Source of the DNA: Candidatus Njordarchaeota archaeon | GTDB lineage: Archaea > Asgardarchaeota > Njordarchaeia > Njordarchaeales > Panguiarchaeaceae | Direction: 5' to 3' | Assembly: GCA_029856685.1 (NCBI GenBank) | Contig: JAHKKZ010000005.1 | Span: forward strand, 1 to 44,588 | Length of the DNA: 44,588 bases | Shown here: positions 36,321 to 44,588 of the stretch, in pieces | Layout of the letters: each line of letters begins with the position of its first letter | Numbering within the stretch: position 1 is the first letter of the stretch | Made by a program: the position numbers and the translations under genes | The notes under the pieces: generated by a model | Told to the model about the DNA's origin: nothing | Databases searched by the model: none | The model's input: the letters and a program-made list of their open reading frames with translations, nothing else

Positions 36321-37823
36321 TTGATTCCCGCACTAAGTAAGGGTGCTTTTCATTTGCCAGAAAACATTGGGAAATACTCATTTTATGTAATACAGCAGAT
36401 TAGTGCTAGTAATAAAAATCCTAGTAATGTGTTATTGGCGTGGATAATTGCGTGGGCGTATGCTGAGCCACATGAACTTCTCGCCGTCCAGATAAAGAGG
36501 ACGCTCAAAGTTGAGCTTCCAAATAATTTTGAAGAAGCATTTAACCGAGTTATGCAGATGCTAAATAATCCTGACTTCAGAGCAGCAGCAATTAAAGCAT
36601 TTGGCATGGCAATATCAAAATATAGAGTAAGAGAAGACATAAAGGCCCTCGCATATGACGCCCCCACAGAGAGGGTTCTCACGGGTCTCAAAACAATAGC
36701 ACAGGAAATGCCGGGATCTAATGTACTTAATATACTTATTAGAGATGTCGAGTATATACAACAGATGAAGACAGGTACAACGCCGACTCCTACAACTGTT
36801 TCTCAGCCTACTCCACAACGGCAAGCTCCTATTTCAGCGCAACCCCCTTCTCCAACACAACCTCAATCAACGCTTTCCCCACTCCCGACTCCTAAGGTTC
36901 CAAGCGTTAAACCGGAAAGTCTAAAAAGCATGATAGTTGAGGCAGTCAAATCAGCTTATGGGAATAAAATGGAAGAGCTACTAAAAACTGTGAAAGAACT
37001 TTCGGGGAGAATTGATACGATTGAGGGGTTCATAAATATTCTAAGGGGGGAGGTCAGCGATATTAAAATGTACATGCAAAGCATTAGAGATGATATTGAA
37101 ACACTAAAAGAGAGTGTCAACAAGCTTATGTCTCTAAGGACACATCCACTAAATAGGGATGTTATGGAAGCTCTTAAAGAGGCAGCAAAAGTAATTGGTT
37201 TTGAGATAGTAGAAACCGAACAGGAAGCACTAGAAAAGGCAATACTTTCGCCGCCAGAGAAACCGCCTGAACAGCCTCCTCAAACACAACCAGAAGAGGC
37301 TATTAAGAAACCCAGCGTTAAAATTGAAATCCCAGAAAAGCCAAAAGAGATACCAAGTATATCCCCATCAAAGCACCCGCCGTCTGCGGTTAAAACAAAA
37401 CCACGGGAGATGGAACTCTTGATATCGCTATGGGGAGATACTGAGGCCCTCAAAAAATTTTCTGATTTTCTTTCAGAACACAAAATAGGCCCATTTAGAT
37501 GGCAGGTCACTACAGAAGTTGATGGAACTATATTCAAGATAACGATACAAGCTGCTGTGAGAGGCCTCCCACTAAAATACAAGAAGGAACTCATTAATAA
37601 ATCACAAGGGATAATTATAGCATCCACAGATAAGCCATTGCAAGAAATTAGTAAAGTTCTTCTGGCGTTCAAAAATCTGAAATTTATCGTTTGGGGAGCC
37701 TCGGAGCCCCCCAAGGAGATATTAGACCAAGGATTAATTGTAGAGAGTGGGTTCATAGAGAGCAAAGAGGACATGCTTAGTCTTCTACACAGAGTTTTGC
37801 CTAAGGTTGTCAATGCTTTATAA
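36321..37823 (+). CDS. Multi-domain hypothetical: helical N-domain, Pro/Thr-rich linkers, coiled coil, degenerate small-GTPase-like C-domain (proposed)
   Basis: 500-aa ORF; TPTPTTVSQPTPQRQAPISAQPPSPTQPQ linker; heptad-like KMEELLKTVKELSGRIDTIEGFINILRGEVSDI; C-domain MELLISLWGDTEALKKFSDFL... Confidence 0.75.
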   Translation: MIPALSKGAFHLPENIGKYSFYVIQQISASNKNPSNVLLAWIIAWAYAEPHELLAVQIKRTLKVELPNNFEEAFNRVMQMLNNPDFRAAAIKAFGMAISKYRVREDIKALAYDAPTERVLTGLKTIAQEMPGSNVLNILIRDVEYIQQMKTGTTPTPTTVSQPTPQRQAPISAQPPSPTQPQSTLSPLPTPKVPSVKPESLKSMIVEAVKSAYGNKMEELLKTVKELSGRIDTIEGFINILRGEVSDIKMYMQSIRDDIETLKESVNKLMSLRTHPLNRDVMEALKEAAKVIGFEIVETEQEALEKAILSPPEKPPEQPPQTQPEEAIKKPSVKIEIPEKPKEIPSISPSKHPPSAVKTKPREMELLISLWGDTEALKKFSDFLSEHKIGPFRWQVTTEVDGTIFKITIQAAVRGLPLKYKKELINKSQGIIIASTDKPLQEISKVLLAFKNLKFIVWGASEPPKEILDQGLIVESGFIESKEDMLSLLHRVLPKVVNAL

Positions 37824-38895
37824 GGCGTCTGGCGAGAACCTGTATTACTGGATTGTCCTCCCATGTACTGACAAGTAACTTATTGTTAATTATCTTCTTT
37901 ATTTCAGCTGTGATTCCAAGAATTCTTAAAGCTTCTCTCACCGCGTCCAGTTCTGGGCGTTTTCTTTCCCAACATCTATTTTGGCAATGTGTGCAGAAGC
38001 CTGTCTCAAAACATACTGAGGGGCATATAACGTTAGCGTTACTTGAATTTCCACAGCATGCAGATTTGAATGGGGTGAGGCCAATTTTACGTGCAAGCAG
38101 AATAAGTTTTCTTTTTTCTTCGGTGGTAAGAGGGATAGTGTACTGCTTCCTGGGGTTCTTTCTGAGATACTTTGTATTTATCCTTTGCTCTACTTCCTTC
38201 AAGTCTAAGCCTAAATTTTTGAGTTGCAGGTAGATACTATAAGTAATACGAAACGACCCAATAACCACGCACTGCGCGCCAGATTCATATGCAAGTTCCA
38301 TAATATTTTTTGCTTCTCTATAGTTCACACCAACAATTATTGGACGTAAAAATAGGCAGGTTTTAAGCCCTGCAGAACTCAGATTTCTTATAGTTTCTAA
38401 TCTCTTATCAACGCTTGGAGCATACGGCTCTAGGATATCCACGAGATCTGTTGTTACTATAGTAACTAGTGGGTTTATAGGTGCTGGAAGCCGTGAAATC
38501 TCATTCGCGTAACTACTACTTAGATAACTCTTTGTTGAGAACTGGATAGGATTACCTAGCATCGATAATTCCTGGAGATAACTAATTGCCCTCTCGGGGA
38601 ATATAAACGGCTCAGATATCGCACCTATAGCTATCAAAGTGCCGTATCGGCCAGAGACAAAGTAACGGTTTGCTAATATGGCATAGGTAAGTTCTTCTGG
38701 GCTAAGCGGATTGGGGCTCGGTTTTGTGCCTAAGCCCATATCATATATATAGCAATAGGAGCATCTGTATGGACAGCCACCAATAGTGAAGTGCACCGTT
38801 AAGCCGCAGAAACGTGGTTTTCTCTTAGAATGGGAATCCCTCAATGCTTTTTGCTTCTGTTCTTCCGTGAGTAGTTCTTCGTATCTCTGTCGCAT
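37810..38895 (-). CDS. Radical SAM protein with additional C-terminal Cys cluster
   Basis: GGCPYRCSYCYIY (CX3CX2C) and SACCGNSSNANVICPSVCFETGFCTHCQNRCW. Confidence 0.88.
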   Translation of the reverse strand: MRQRYEELLTEEQKQKALRDSHSKRKPRFCGLTVHFTIGGCPYRCSYCYIYDMGLGTKPSPNPLSPEELTYAILANRYFVSGRYGTLIAIGAISEPFIFPERAISYLQELSMLGNPIQFSTKSYLSSSYANEISRLPAPINPLVTIVTTDLVDILEPYAPSVDKRLETIRNLSSAGLKTCLFLRPIIVGVNYREAKNIMELAYESGAQCVVIGSFRITYSIYLQLKNLGLDLKEVEQRINTKYLRKNPRKQYTIPLTTEEKRKLILLARKIGLTPFKSACCGNSSNANVICPSVCFETGFCTHCQNRCWERKRPELDAVREALRILGITAEIKKIINNKLLVSTWEDNPVIQVLARRLIKH

Positions 38896-38909
38896 TCTAA
38901 TATGTCTAT

Positions 38910-39956
38910 ATGCAAGTTTTACTGGGTCAAATGACAGGAAAAATCACCTTGCCTTCTACTAACTCGAAGTTTTATATCGCTGGTTTTAAATCATATGTTG
39001 ATTGTTGTTGTAGTGGCATTAAGATGCTTGCGAAGTTGGTTTCTCATATAGAATACCGACCAGAAATATCTGAAAGAATCTTTGGCGATCTAGTTGATTT
39101 CTTCAAGGAACATGCAGGTTTCAGAAATGAGGATATCAGTAAGCTAATAAGAAATTCAGAGTCCCTCGCGAGGAGATACTCCCACTTCATAATTAATTTG
39201 GATATATTTCAGGACTTCAAACGGAGAAAGATACCTAAGAAATATTCAGGCAAAGTTATTATTGTGGATAGACTCGCATTTTATGTGCCTTATCATTACG
39301 ATCCCGAGAACTACGGCATATATTTCAGAGTATCGGAAGTCCTCAAAGATTTTATCGAAATTGCTAGTATATTCTATGAGATTGTGCAGGTACCCAGATT
39401 TATAAGAGCACTAGGAGACGAATCTGAAGCACTTGCTTTACGACTTCTTCGTCTCAGAAGGAATATAATAAGCTTTGTCAATTCATTGTTTGTTGAATTT
39501 ATTGTTTTCTTTTACGCCCATCTAATAGCTCACCATGTATTTGAGGATATAGGCTATATACTGGAACAGATGCGAAAAGGCAGATACTCTCTCTTAAAAT
39601 CAAAGGAAGAGGAGGCTTTCTGCTACTATACTGCTTTTAATGCTTTAAGCAGATACATGCTAGGAGTTCTACAAAGAAGCAAAAAAGCGGAGAGATTAAT
39701 CAATATATTCTTCCCTATACTTCAAAATTTCTCATGGGACTCTATAATCAGCATTAACTTCGCAACAACAAAGATTCTTTATATATACTATGTAGCTAAC
39801 AACCGAATCGAACCACCAATAGTAAAAGAATCCTTATATGAGCGTTTCAACATATTGTTTAATGTTCTTTGGAAATTCCACTATACTTATGAGGAAGATA
39901 TAGGCCCCCCTAATGTGAGGCCGATCATTCAGAGGATTTTCCTGACACTTATTTAA
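38910..39956 (+). CDS. Hypothetical protein, possible degenerate zincin-like
   Basis: 348-aa ORF; AHLIAHHVFED ... KEEEAFCYYTAF. Confidence 0.6.
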   Translation: MQVLLGQMTGKITLPSTNSKFYIAGFKSYVDCCCSGIKMLAKLVSHIEYRPEISERIFGDLVDFFKEHAGFRNEDISKLIRNSESLARRYSHFIINLDIFQDFKRRKIPKKYSGKVIIVDRLAFYVPYHYDPENYGIYFRVSEVLKDFIEIASIFYEIVQVPRFIRALGDESEALALRLLRLRRNIISFVNSLFVEFIVFFYAHLIAHHVFEDIGYILEQMRKGRYSLLKSKEEEAFCYYTAFNALSRYMLGVLQRSKKAERLINIFFPILQNFSWDSIISINFATTKILYIYYVANNRIEPPIVKESLYERFNILFNVLWKFHYTYEEDIGPPNVRPIIQRIFLTLI

Positions 39957-40017
39957 CCGCATTAAGAGCTTATTTGTATTATGCTTGGGACTATGGCGAA
40001 GCGGAAGCAAATTTTGA

Positions 40018-41877
40018 TTGAGGAGGCTGGTGGTAAGTTTGAGGATGTTGGTGTGGCACTGCTCAAAGTTTGCCTATCGACCTGTAAAAAAGGCAGTTAG
40101 GGAATTGGAGGACATAGAAAAAACTTGGAAATCCTTCGAGGAGCTCCTTGTAATATTCATAACCGTGGAACTTGACGATAGTTTAGAGATAATTAACTAT
40201 GCTAGGGATGAGATAATAAGTATGGCCAAAGAGGTCGGAGTTACTAGGATTCTTCTATACCCATATGCGCATCTATCGTCTGAACTTGCCCCCCTTGAAT
40301 CAGCACGGAAAATATTAGAGAGTTTATATGTCTCACTCAAAGAAAGCGGATTAGAGGTCTATATGGCCCCCTTTGGGTACTACAAGGAGTTCAAAGCTGA
40401 GGTTAAAGGTCACCCGTTAGCTGAGAGATCGCGGATAATTACTCGGGAAGATGTTATTCGGGAACGTAAAAAGGGTGAAAAGAAGTATCTGATCATAACA
40501 CCAGAAGGAGAGGAGATTGTTCCGAGTGAAGAGATCCTTGAAAGATTTCCCAGAGATTTTAGAATTCTCGTGGAGAAGGAAGCACTAGGAAAACCGCTTA
40601 AGGCCAAAAAACATGAAATGCTGGAGTATCTGAAAAGATTTGGGTTTGGATGGGAAGAACGCTCCGATTTTGGTCATCAAAGACTAGCTCCATACGCGGC
40701 ACTAATATTTGATATTGTCAGCGAGTACTCAAGAGCAATAACTAAAAGACTCGGCATACCAGTCTATGAAGTGAAAGGCACAGCCTTCTTCAATATGAGG
40801 GATAGGGCCGTTAAAGAGCACGCCGATCTATATGGTGATAGACTATATAAAATAAAGACAGATAGAGGCGTTTTTGTCCTTCGCTATGCGGCATGTCACC
40901 AGCAATTTTCAATGCTCAGTAACTGGTATATAACCCATAGGTATCTGCCGTTTGGGATATTCGAGGTAGCGGATTCCTATAGATATGAACAAAGCGGAGA
41001 AGTTGAATTAAGTTTTCGTCTGAGAAGATTTTGGATGCCAGATCTCCACATAATAACCAGAAACGAAGAAGAAGCCAAGAACATGCTTACTAAGGTCCAC
41101 GACTTGATTATTGAAGAAGCGAAAAAACTTGGAGAGACCTACGAGCTATTGGTAAATGTCGTGTCGGAGGAGGAATATAAGAGATACAAAGATTTCATCA
41201 GAAGCATTGCCAAAAAAATGAATAAGCCTATTCTCGTCGCCATATATCCCGCTGTGGGGCTTTCATATTACTGGACAATAAACATTGAGTATCACATAAT
41301 AGATTATCTTGGTAGACCACGTGAGATAGGAACTGTTCAGATAGATATTGGAAATGCTGAGAGATTTGGTATATTTTATGTTGATGAGAATGGGAACAAA
41401 AAACACCCAGTAATACTCCATACGGCGATTCTCGGAACCATTGAGAGATACATATATATGCTTTTCGACTCAGCAATGAAGCTAAAAATGCAGGGAAAGA
41501 AGCCTATGCTTCCATTTTGGGTTTCTCCGATACAGGTCAGGATAATACCCATCGACAAAAACATATTTGAATATGCTGAGGAAATTAGGAGAGCACTTGC
41601 TATGCGTGGGTATAGAGTGGATATAGACGACACAAATAGGACTCTGCCGAGAAAAATACTGGATGCTGAGCGAGAATGGGTGCCATTTATAGTTGTGGTT
41701 GGTAGAAGAGAGAAGGAAACAAAGAAGTTGACTGTAAGAATCAGAGCAACCAACGAACAGAAAGTTCTGTCGCTTGAAGAGCTTATAAATATTCTCAACT
41801 CAGAGCAGGATGGCTACCCAACAAAGCAGATGTACTTCCCAGACAGACTGAGCATGAGAATACATATGATAGCATAG
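40018..41877 (+). CDS. thrS: Threonyl-tRNA synthetase with archaeal N-terminal editing domain (likely start ATG 40045)
   Basis: VLRYAACHQQFSMLSNWYITHRYLPFGIFEVADSYRYEQSGEVE (class II motif region), archaeal editing domain segment, C-terminal anticodon-binding domain. Confidence 0.95.
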   Translation: MRRLVVSLRMLVWHCSKFAYRPVKKAVRELEDIEKTWKSFEELLVIFITVELDDSLEIINYARDEIISMAKEVGVTRILLYPYAHLSSELAPLESARKILESLYVSLKESGLEVYMAPFGYYKEFKAEVKGHPLAERSRIITREDVIRERKKGEKKYLIITPEGEEIVPSEEILERFPRDFRILVEKEALGKPLKAKKHEMLEYLKRFGFGWEERSDFGHQRLAPYAALIFDIVSEYSRAITKRLGIPVYEVKGTAFFNMRDRAVKEHADLYGDRLYKIKTDRGVFVLRYAACHQQFSMLSNWYITHRYLPFGIFEVADSYRYEQSGEVELSFRLRRFWMPDLHIITRNEEEAKNMLTKVHDLIIEEAKKLGETYELLVNVVSEEEYKRYKDFIRSIAKKMNKPILVAIYPAVGLSYYWTINIEYHIIDYLGRPREIGTVQIDIGNAERFGIFYVDENGNKKHPVILHTAILGTIERYIYMLFDSAMKLKMQGKKPMLPFWVSPIQVRIIPIDKNIFEYAEEIRRALAMRGYRVDIDDTNRTLPRKILDAEREWVPFIVVVGRREKETKKLTVRIRATNEQKVLSLEELINILNSEQDGYPTKQMYFPDRLSMRIHMIA

Positions 41878-41880
41878 AGA

Positions 41881-42495
41881 GTGGTCTTCTTGGAGCTTAT
41901 ATTGGCGTCCTCGTCTCCTCGAAGAATAATTTTACTTCAAAGGCTTGGATTAAACTTCAAGGTTTTTCCTCCAACATATGAAATCGATGTAAAAACTGAT
42001 GATCCCGTAGAGCGTGCGGAGCTGAAGGCCTTAGAGAAGGCTAGGTCCGTAGCCCGTCTGTTTGAGAGAGGATTGGTTATTGGGGTAGATACGATCGTAT
42101 TCATGGATAATAAGGAGATCTTGGAGAAGCCCAGAGATATTAATGAAGCGAAAAACTTCTTAAGAAGGCTGAGTGGAAGGACTCACTTTGTAGTAACTGG
42201 TCTCGCTATAATAGATGCCTCAAATATGAGAGAGATTGTTGATAATGAAATAACGAAAGTTAAATTCAGAGAGCTCTCTGATGAGGAAATAGAGTTTTAT
42301 GTAAAAACACGAGAACCGCTAGACAAAGCTGGAGGCTATGCAATACAAGGGCTTGCATCGCTATTCGTTGAGAAGATAGAGGGCGACTTTTGGAATGTCG
42401 TCGGGTTACCTATTCCTCTTCTTTATTATCTCCTAAAAACATATTTTGGATATGACATACTCAAAGAAAGTAGACAAGCTATATCTCTCATCTAA
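41881..42495 (+). CDS. maf: Maf-like nucleoside triphosphate pyrophosphatase
   Basis: LILASSSPRRIILLQRLGLNF, VIGVDTIVFMDNKEILEKPRDINEAKNFLRRLSGRTHFVVTGLAI. Confidence 0.95.
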   Translation: MVFLELILASSSPRRIILLQRLGLNFKVFPPTYEIDVKTDDPVERAELKALEKARSVARLFERGLVIGVDTIVFMDNKEILEKPRDINEAKNFLRRLSGRTHFVVTGLAIIDASNMREIVDNEITKVKFRELSDEEIEFYVKTREPLDKAGGYAIQGLASLFVEKIEGDFWNVVGLPIPLLYYLLKTYFGYDILKESRQAISLI

Positions 42496-42525
42496 TCATA
42501 GGACTATGTTTATAATAAATTACAA

Positions 42526-42894
42526 TTGATAGGTGCTAAGGATATGCCCGTTTTCTATGTGAGAAAACAATACTTTAAGGCTCTTGAAAATGGTGAAAAA
42601 ACAGCTGAGATACGGATCGGTAAGTATTGGCTCAATACAGCAAGGAGAATAATGAATGGTGAGCTTAAACCAATAGCAATATTTAGATCGGGACGGAAAA
42701 CACTGATCCGAGAAATAGAACGTATAGAGATATATCCAACGCTAAAGAGCGCTCTAAGAAATAAACGATGGAAAAAACTAGGACTAGGCGCACCCACATA
42801 TAAATCAGCTGTTAATGAAATATCTAAGTTATATCAAGGTTATAATAAAAAGCCTGTTGTTATTTTTTGGTTGAAAAATCCGAAGGAAAGGTGA
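42526..42894 (+). CDS. ASCH domain protein
   Basis: YVRKQYFKALENGEKTAEIRIGKYW...GELKPIAIFRSG...REIERIEIYPTLKSAL is an ASCH/PUA-like pattern. Confidence 0.8.
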   Translation: MIGAKDMPVFYVRKQYFKALENGEKTAEIRIGKYWLNTARRIMNGELKPIAIFRSGRKTLIREIERIEIYPTLKSALRNKRWKKLGLGAPTYKSAVNEISKLYQGYNKKPVVIFWLKNPKER

Positions 42895-42904
42895 ATAAAT
42901 AGAG

Positions 42905-44588
42905 ATGCTTTTCAGAGAATTTGCCGAGCTATGTGATAACCTAGCAAAAATTTCTGAAAGAAACCGCAAAATCCGCATCTTAGCTGAGACTTTGAAGAAG
43001 CTGGATAGGGAGGATATAAAGCCTTTTGTTCTTCTCATGGTTGGTCGTTTTGCCCCGGAGTGGGCTCAAAAACAGCTAGATGTTTCATGGGGCTTAATAT
43101 CACATGTAGTTACAAATCTCTTTCAAGCTTCAAAGAGAGAGTTTGTTAGCTACATAAAAACACATGGCGATATAGGTGAAGCGGTGGAGGCTCTTGCATC
43201 GAAGAAAAAAACAAAGAAACAACTCACCCTGGTAGACCTAGGTCCCCGAGATCTAACAATAGCAGATATCTACAGACTTCTAAACAGAATAGCTGACGTA
43301 AAGGGATCTGATGCTAGATCGAAGAAAGAATCTATTCTTTCCACATACATGAGCAGGATGAGTCCTAGAGAACTAAAATACTTCATCAAAATAATCTTCA
43401 GTGATATGAGGCATGGGGTGAACTATGGTATTATGGAGGAAGCTATCGCTAAAGCGTCAGCAATACCACTAGAGCTAATATCGAGAGCGCACATGATACT
43501 TGGAGACATAGGTGAGGTTGCCGAAAAAGCACTTATTGGTGGATATACTGCAGTAAAAGAAGCAAAAATAGTGATATTCAGACCGATAAAGCCTATGCTA
43601 GCACAGAAAGCAAAAGATGTAAAAGAGGCGCTAAGAGAGCATAATTGGGAAACAGCATTCGAATATAAGTTAGATGGGTTAAGAGCGCAAATACACAAGA
43701 AGGGAAATGAGATAAGAATCTTCAGTAGGAGACTAAAGGATGTCACTGAGAGTTTTCCAGAAATTGTGGAGTTGGTAAGAGAGAATATCGAAGCAGAAGA
43801 AATAGTTCTTGAGGGCGAAATAATAGGAATAAGAGACGATAGGCCTCTACCGTTTCAGATATTAATGAGGAGGGTAAGACGAATAGAGGAGGCTAGCAGA
43901 TATAGAAAACTAATTCCCGTGGACATCTATCTATTTGATATACTCTACCTAGACGGAGAAATGCTTCTCGACAAGCCCTATGAAGAAAGAAGAAAAATCC
44001 TTGAAGGCATAGCCGGCAAAATAAAGCTTGTTCCAAGACTAGTCACAAGGAATCCCGAGGAGGCTCAAAAATTCTTTGATGAAGCAATAAGAAAGGGGCA
44101 TGAAGGTCTCATAGCAAAGAAACTGGATTCGTTATATGAGCCAGGAACACGAGGAAAGAAGTGGCTAAAAATAAAGAGAACCTTAGAGCCTCTAGACTGT
44201 GTGATAGTAGCTGCTGAGTGGGGATACGGAAGAAGGAAAAAATGGTTGAGTGATTATTATCTAGCAGTTAGAGATAAGAAAACGGGTGAATGGTTGATAG
44301 TCGGGAAGACATTTAAGGGGCTAACAGACGAAGAGTTTGAGGAGATAACAAGAGAACTCCTAAAGGTTAAGATCCAAGAAGTTGGAAGAGTTGTATACGT
44401 AAAGCCCAAAATTGTTGTTGAGGTCATATACGACGAAATCCAAAAATCACCTAAATACAAATCTGGATTCGCTCTCCGATTCGCTAGGATAAATAGGATA
44501 CGCTGGGATAAGAGCCCAGAGGATGCAGACACAATAAGTCGAGTTAGGGAGATTTATAAGGAACAATTCAAATATAAGGCGAAGCTAC
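42905..44588 (+). CDS. lig: ATP-dependent DNA ligase (truncated at window end)
   Basis: Continuous frame from ATG 42905: MLFREFAELCDNLAKI...; motif I EYKLDGLRAQIH, FSRRLKDVTESFPEI, VLEGEIIG, EGLIAKKLDSLYEPGTRGKKWLKIKR. Absent from the ORF track because no stop occurs in the window. Confidence 0.96.
   Translation, partial: MLFREFAELCDNLAKISERNRKIRILAETLKKLDREDIKPFVLLMVGRFAPEWAQKQLDVSWGLISHVVTNLFQASKREFVSYIKTHGDIGEAVEALASKKKTKKQLTLVDLGPRDLTIADIYRLLNRIADVKGSDARSKKESILSTYMSRMSPRELKYFIKIIFSDMRHGVNYGIMEEAIAKASAIPLELISRAHMILGDIGEVAEKALIGGYTAVKEAKIVIFRPIKPMLAQKAKDVKEALREHNWETAFEYKLDGLRAQIHKKGNEIRIFSRRLKDVTESFPEIVELVRENIEAEEIVLEGEIIGIRDDRPLPFQILMRRVRRIEEASRYRKLIPVDIYLFDILYLDGEMLLDKPYEERRKILEGIAGKIKLVPRLVTRNPEEAQKFFDEAIRKGHEGLIAKKLDSLYEPGTRGKKWLKIKRTLEPLDCVIVAAEWGYGRRKKWLSDYYLAVRDKKTGEWLIVGKTFKGLTDEEFEEITRELLKVKIQEVGRVVYVKPKIVVEVIYDEIQKSPKYKSGFALRFARINRIRWDKSPEDADTISRVREIYKEQFKYKAKL

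Noticed and set aside
39981-40100. 39-aa ORF MLGTMAKRKQILIEEAGGKFEDVGVALLKVCLSTCKKGS overlapping the thrS start
   Set aside because: Overlaps the thrS N-terminus in another frame, no Shine-Dalgarno-like site, no recognisable family; probably spurious
1-44588. CRISPR array, rRNA, integrated virus or toxin-antitoxin locus
   Set aside because: No regularly spaced repeats, rRNA motifs, integrase/capsid/portal proteins or clear TA pair observed

Overview
The window reads as a compact, AT-rich archaeal chromosome segment with about 43 coding regions and one tRNA-Pro(CGG). I cannot fix the lineage beyond Archaea, probably a Thermoproteota/TACK-like thermophile. Most genes are housekeeping: NucS, MetRS, class I LysRS, ThrRS with archaeal editing domain, TFB, family 4 UDG, ATP-dependent DNA ligase, PyrD, HypD, HPS, PDO, Maf and an ITPase-like NTPase. 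The parts worth a second look are: (1) a minus-strand, translationally coupled block at 28761-32467 encoding a circularly permuted ATP-grasp-like ligase, an N-formylglutamate-amidohydrolase-like hydrolase and a GCS2-like carboxylate-amine ligase. It lies next to a convergent dipeptide-epimerase-family gene and could be an undescribed peptide or amide biosynthesis system. (2) A Rab-like small GTPase (26581-27168) followed by a small protein with longin/roadblock-like predicted topology, a second longin-like candidate at 18930-19454, and a proline-rich coiled-coil protein at 36321-37823 whose C-terminus looks like a degenerate small GTPase fold. (3) A ~99-bp MITE-like element at 34056-34154 with imperfect 16-bp terminal inverted repeats and a perfect 8-bp flanking direct repeat (ATCTAGCT), inserted at a stop codon. 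(4) A 34-aa acidic/lysine-rich, Trp-containing micro-ORF absent from the supplied ORF track. No CRISPR array, rRNA or full-length transposase gene was seen. All family assignments come from motif recognition by eye, without database searches.
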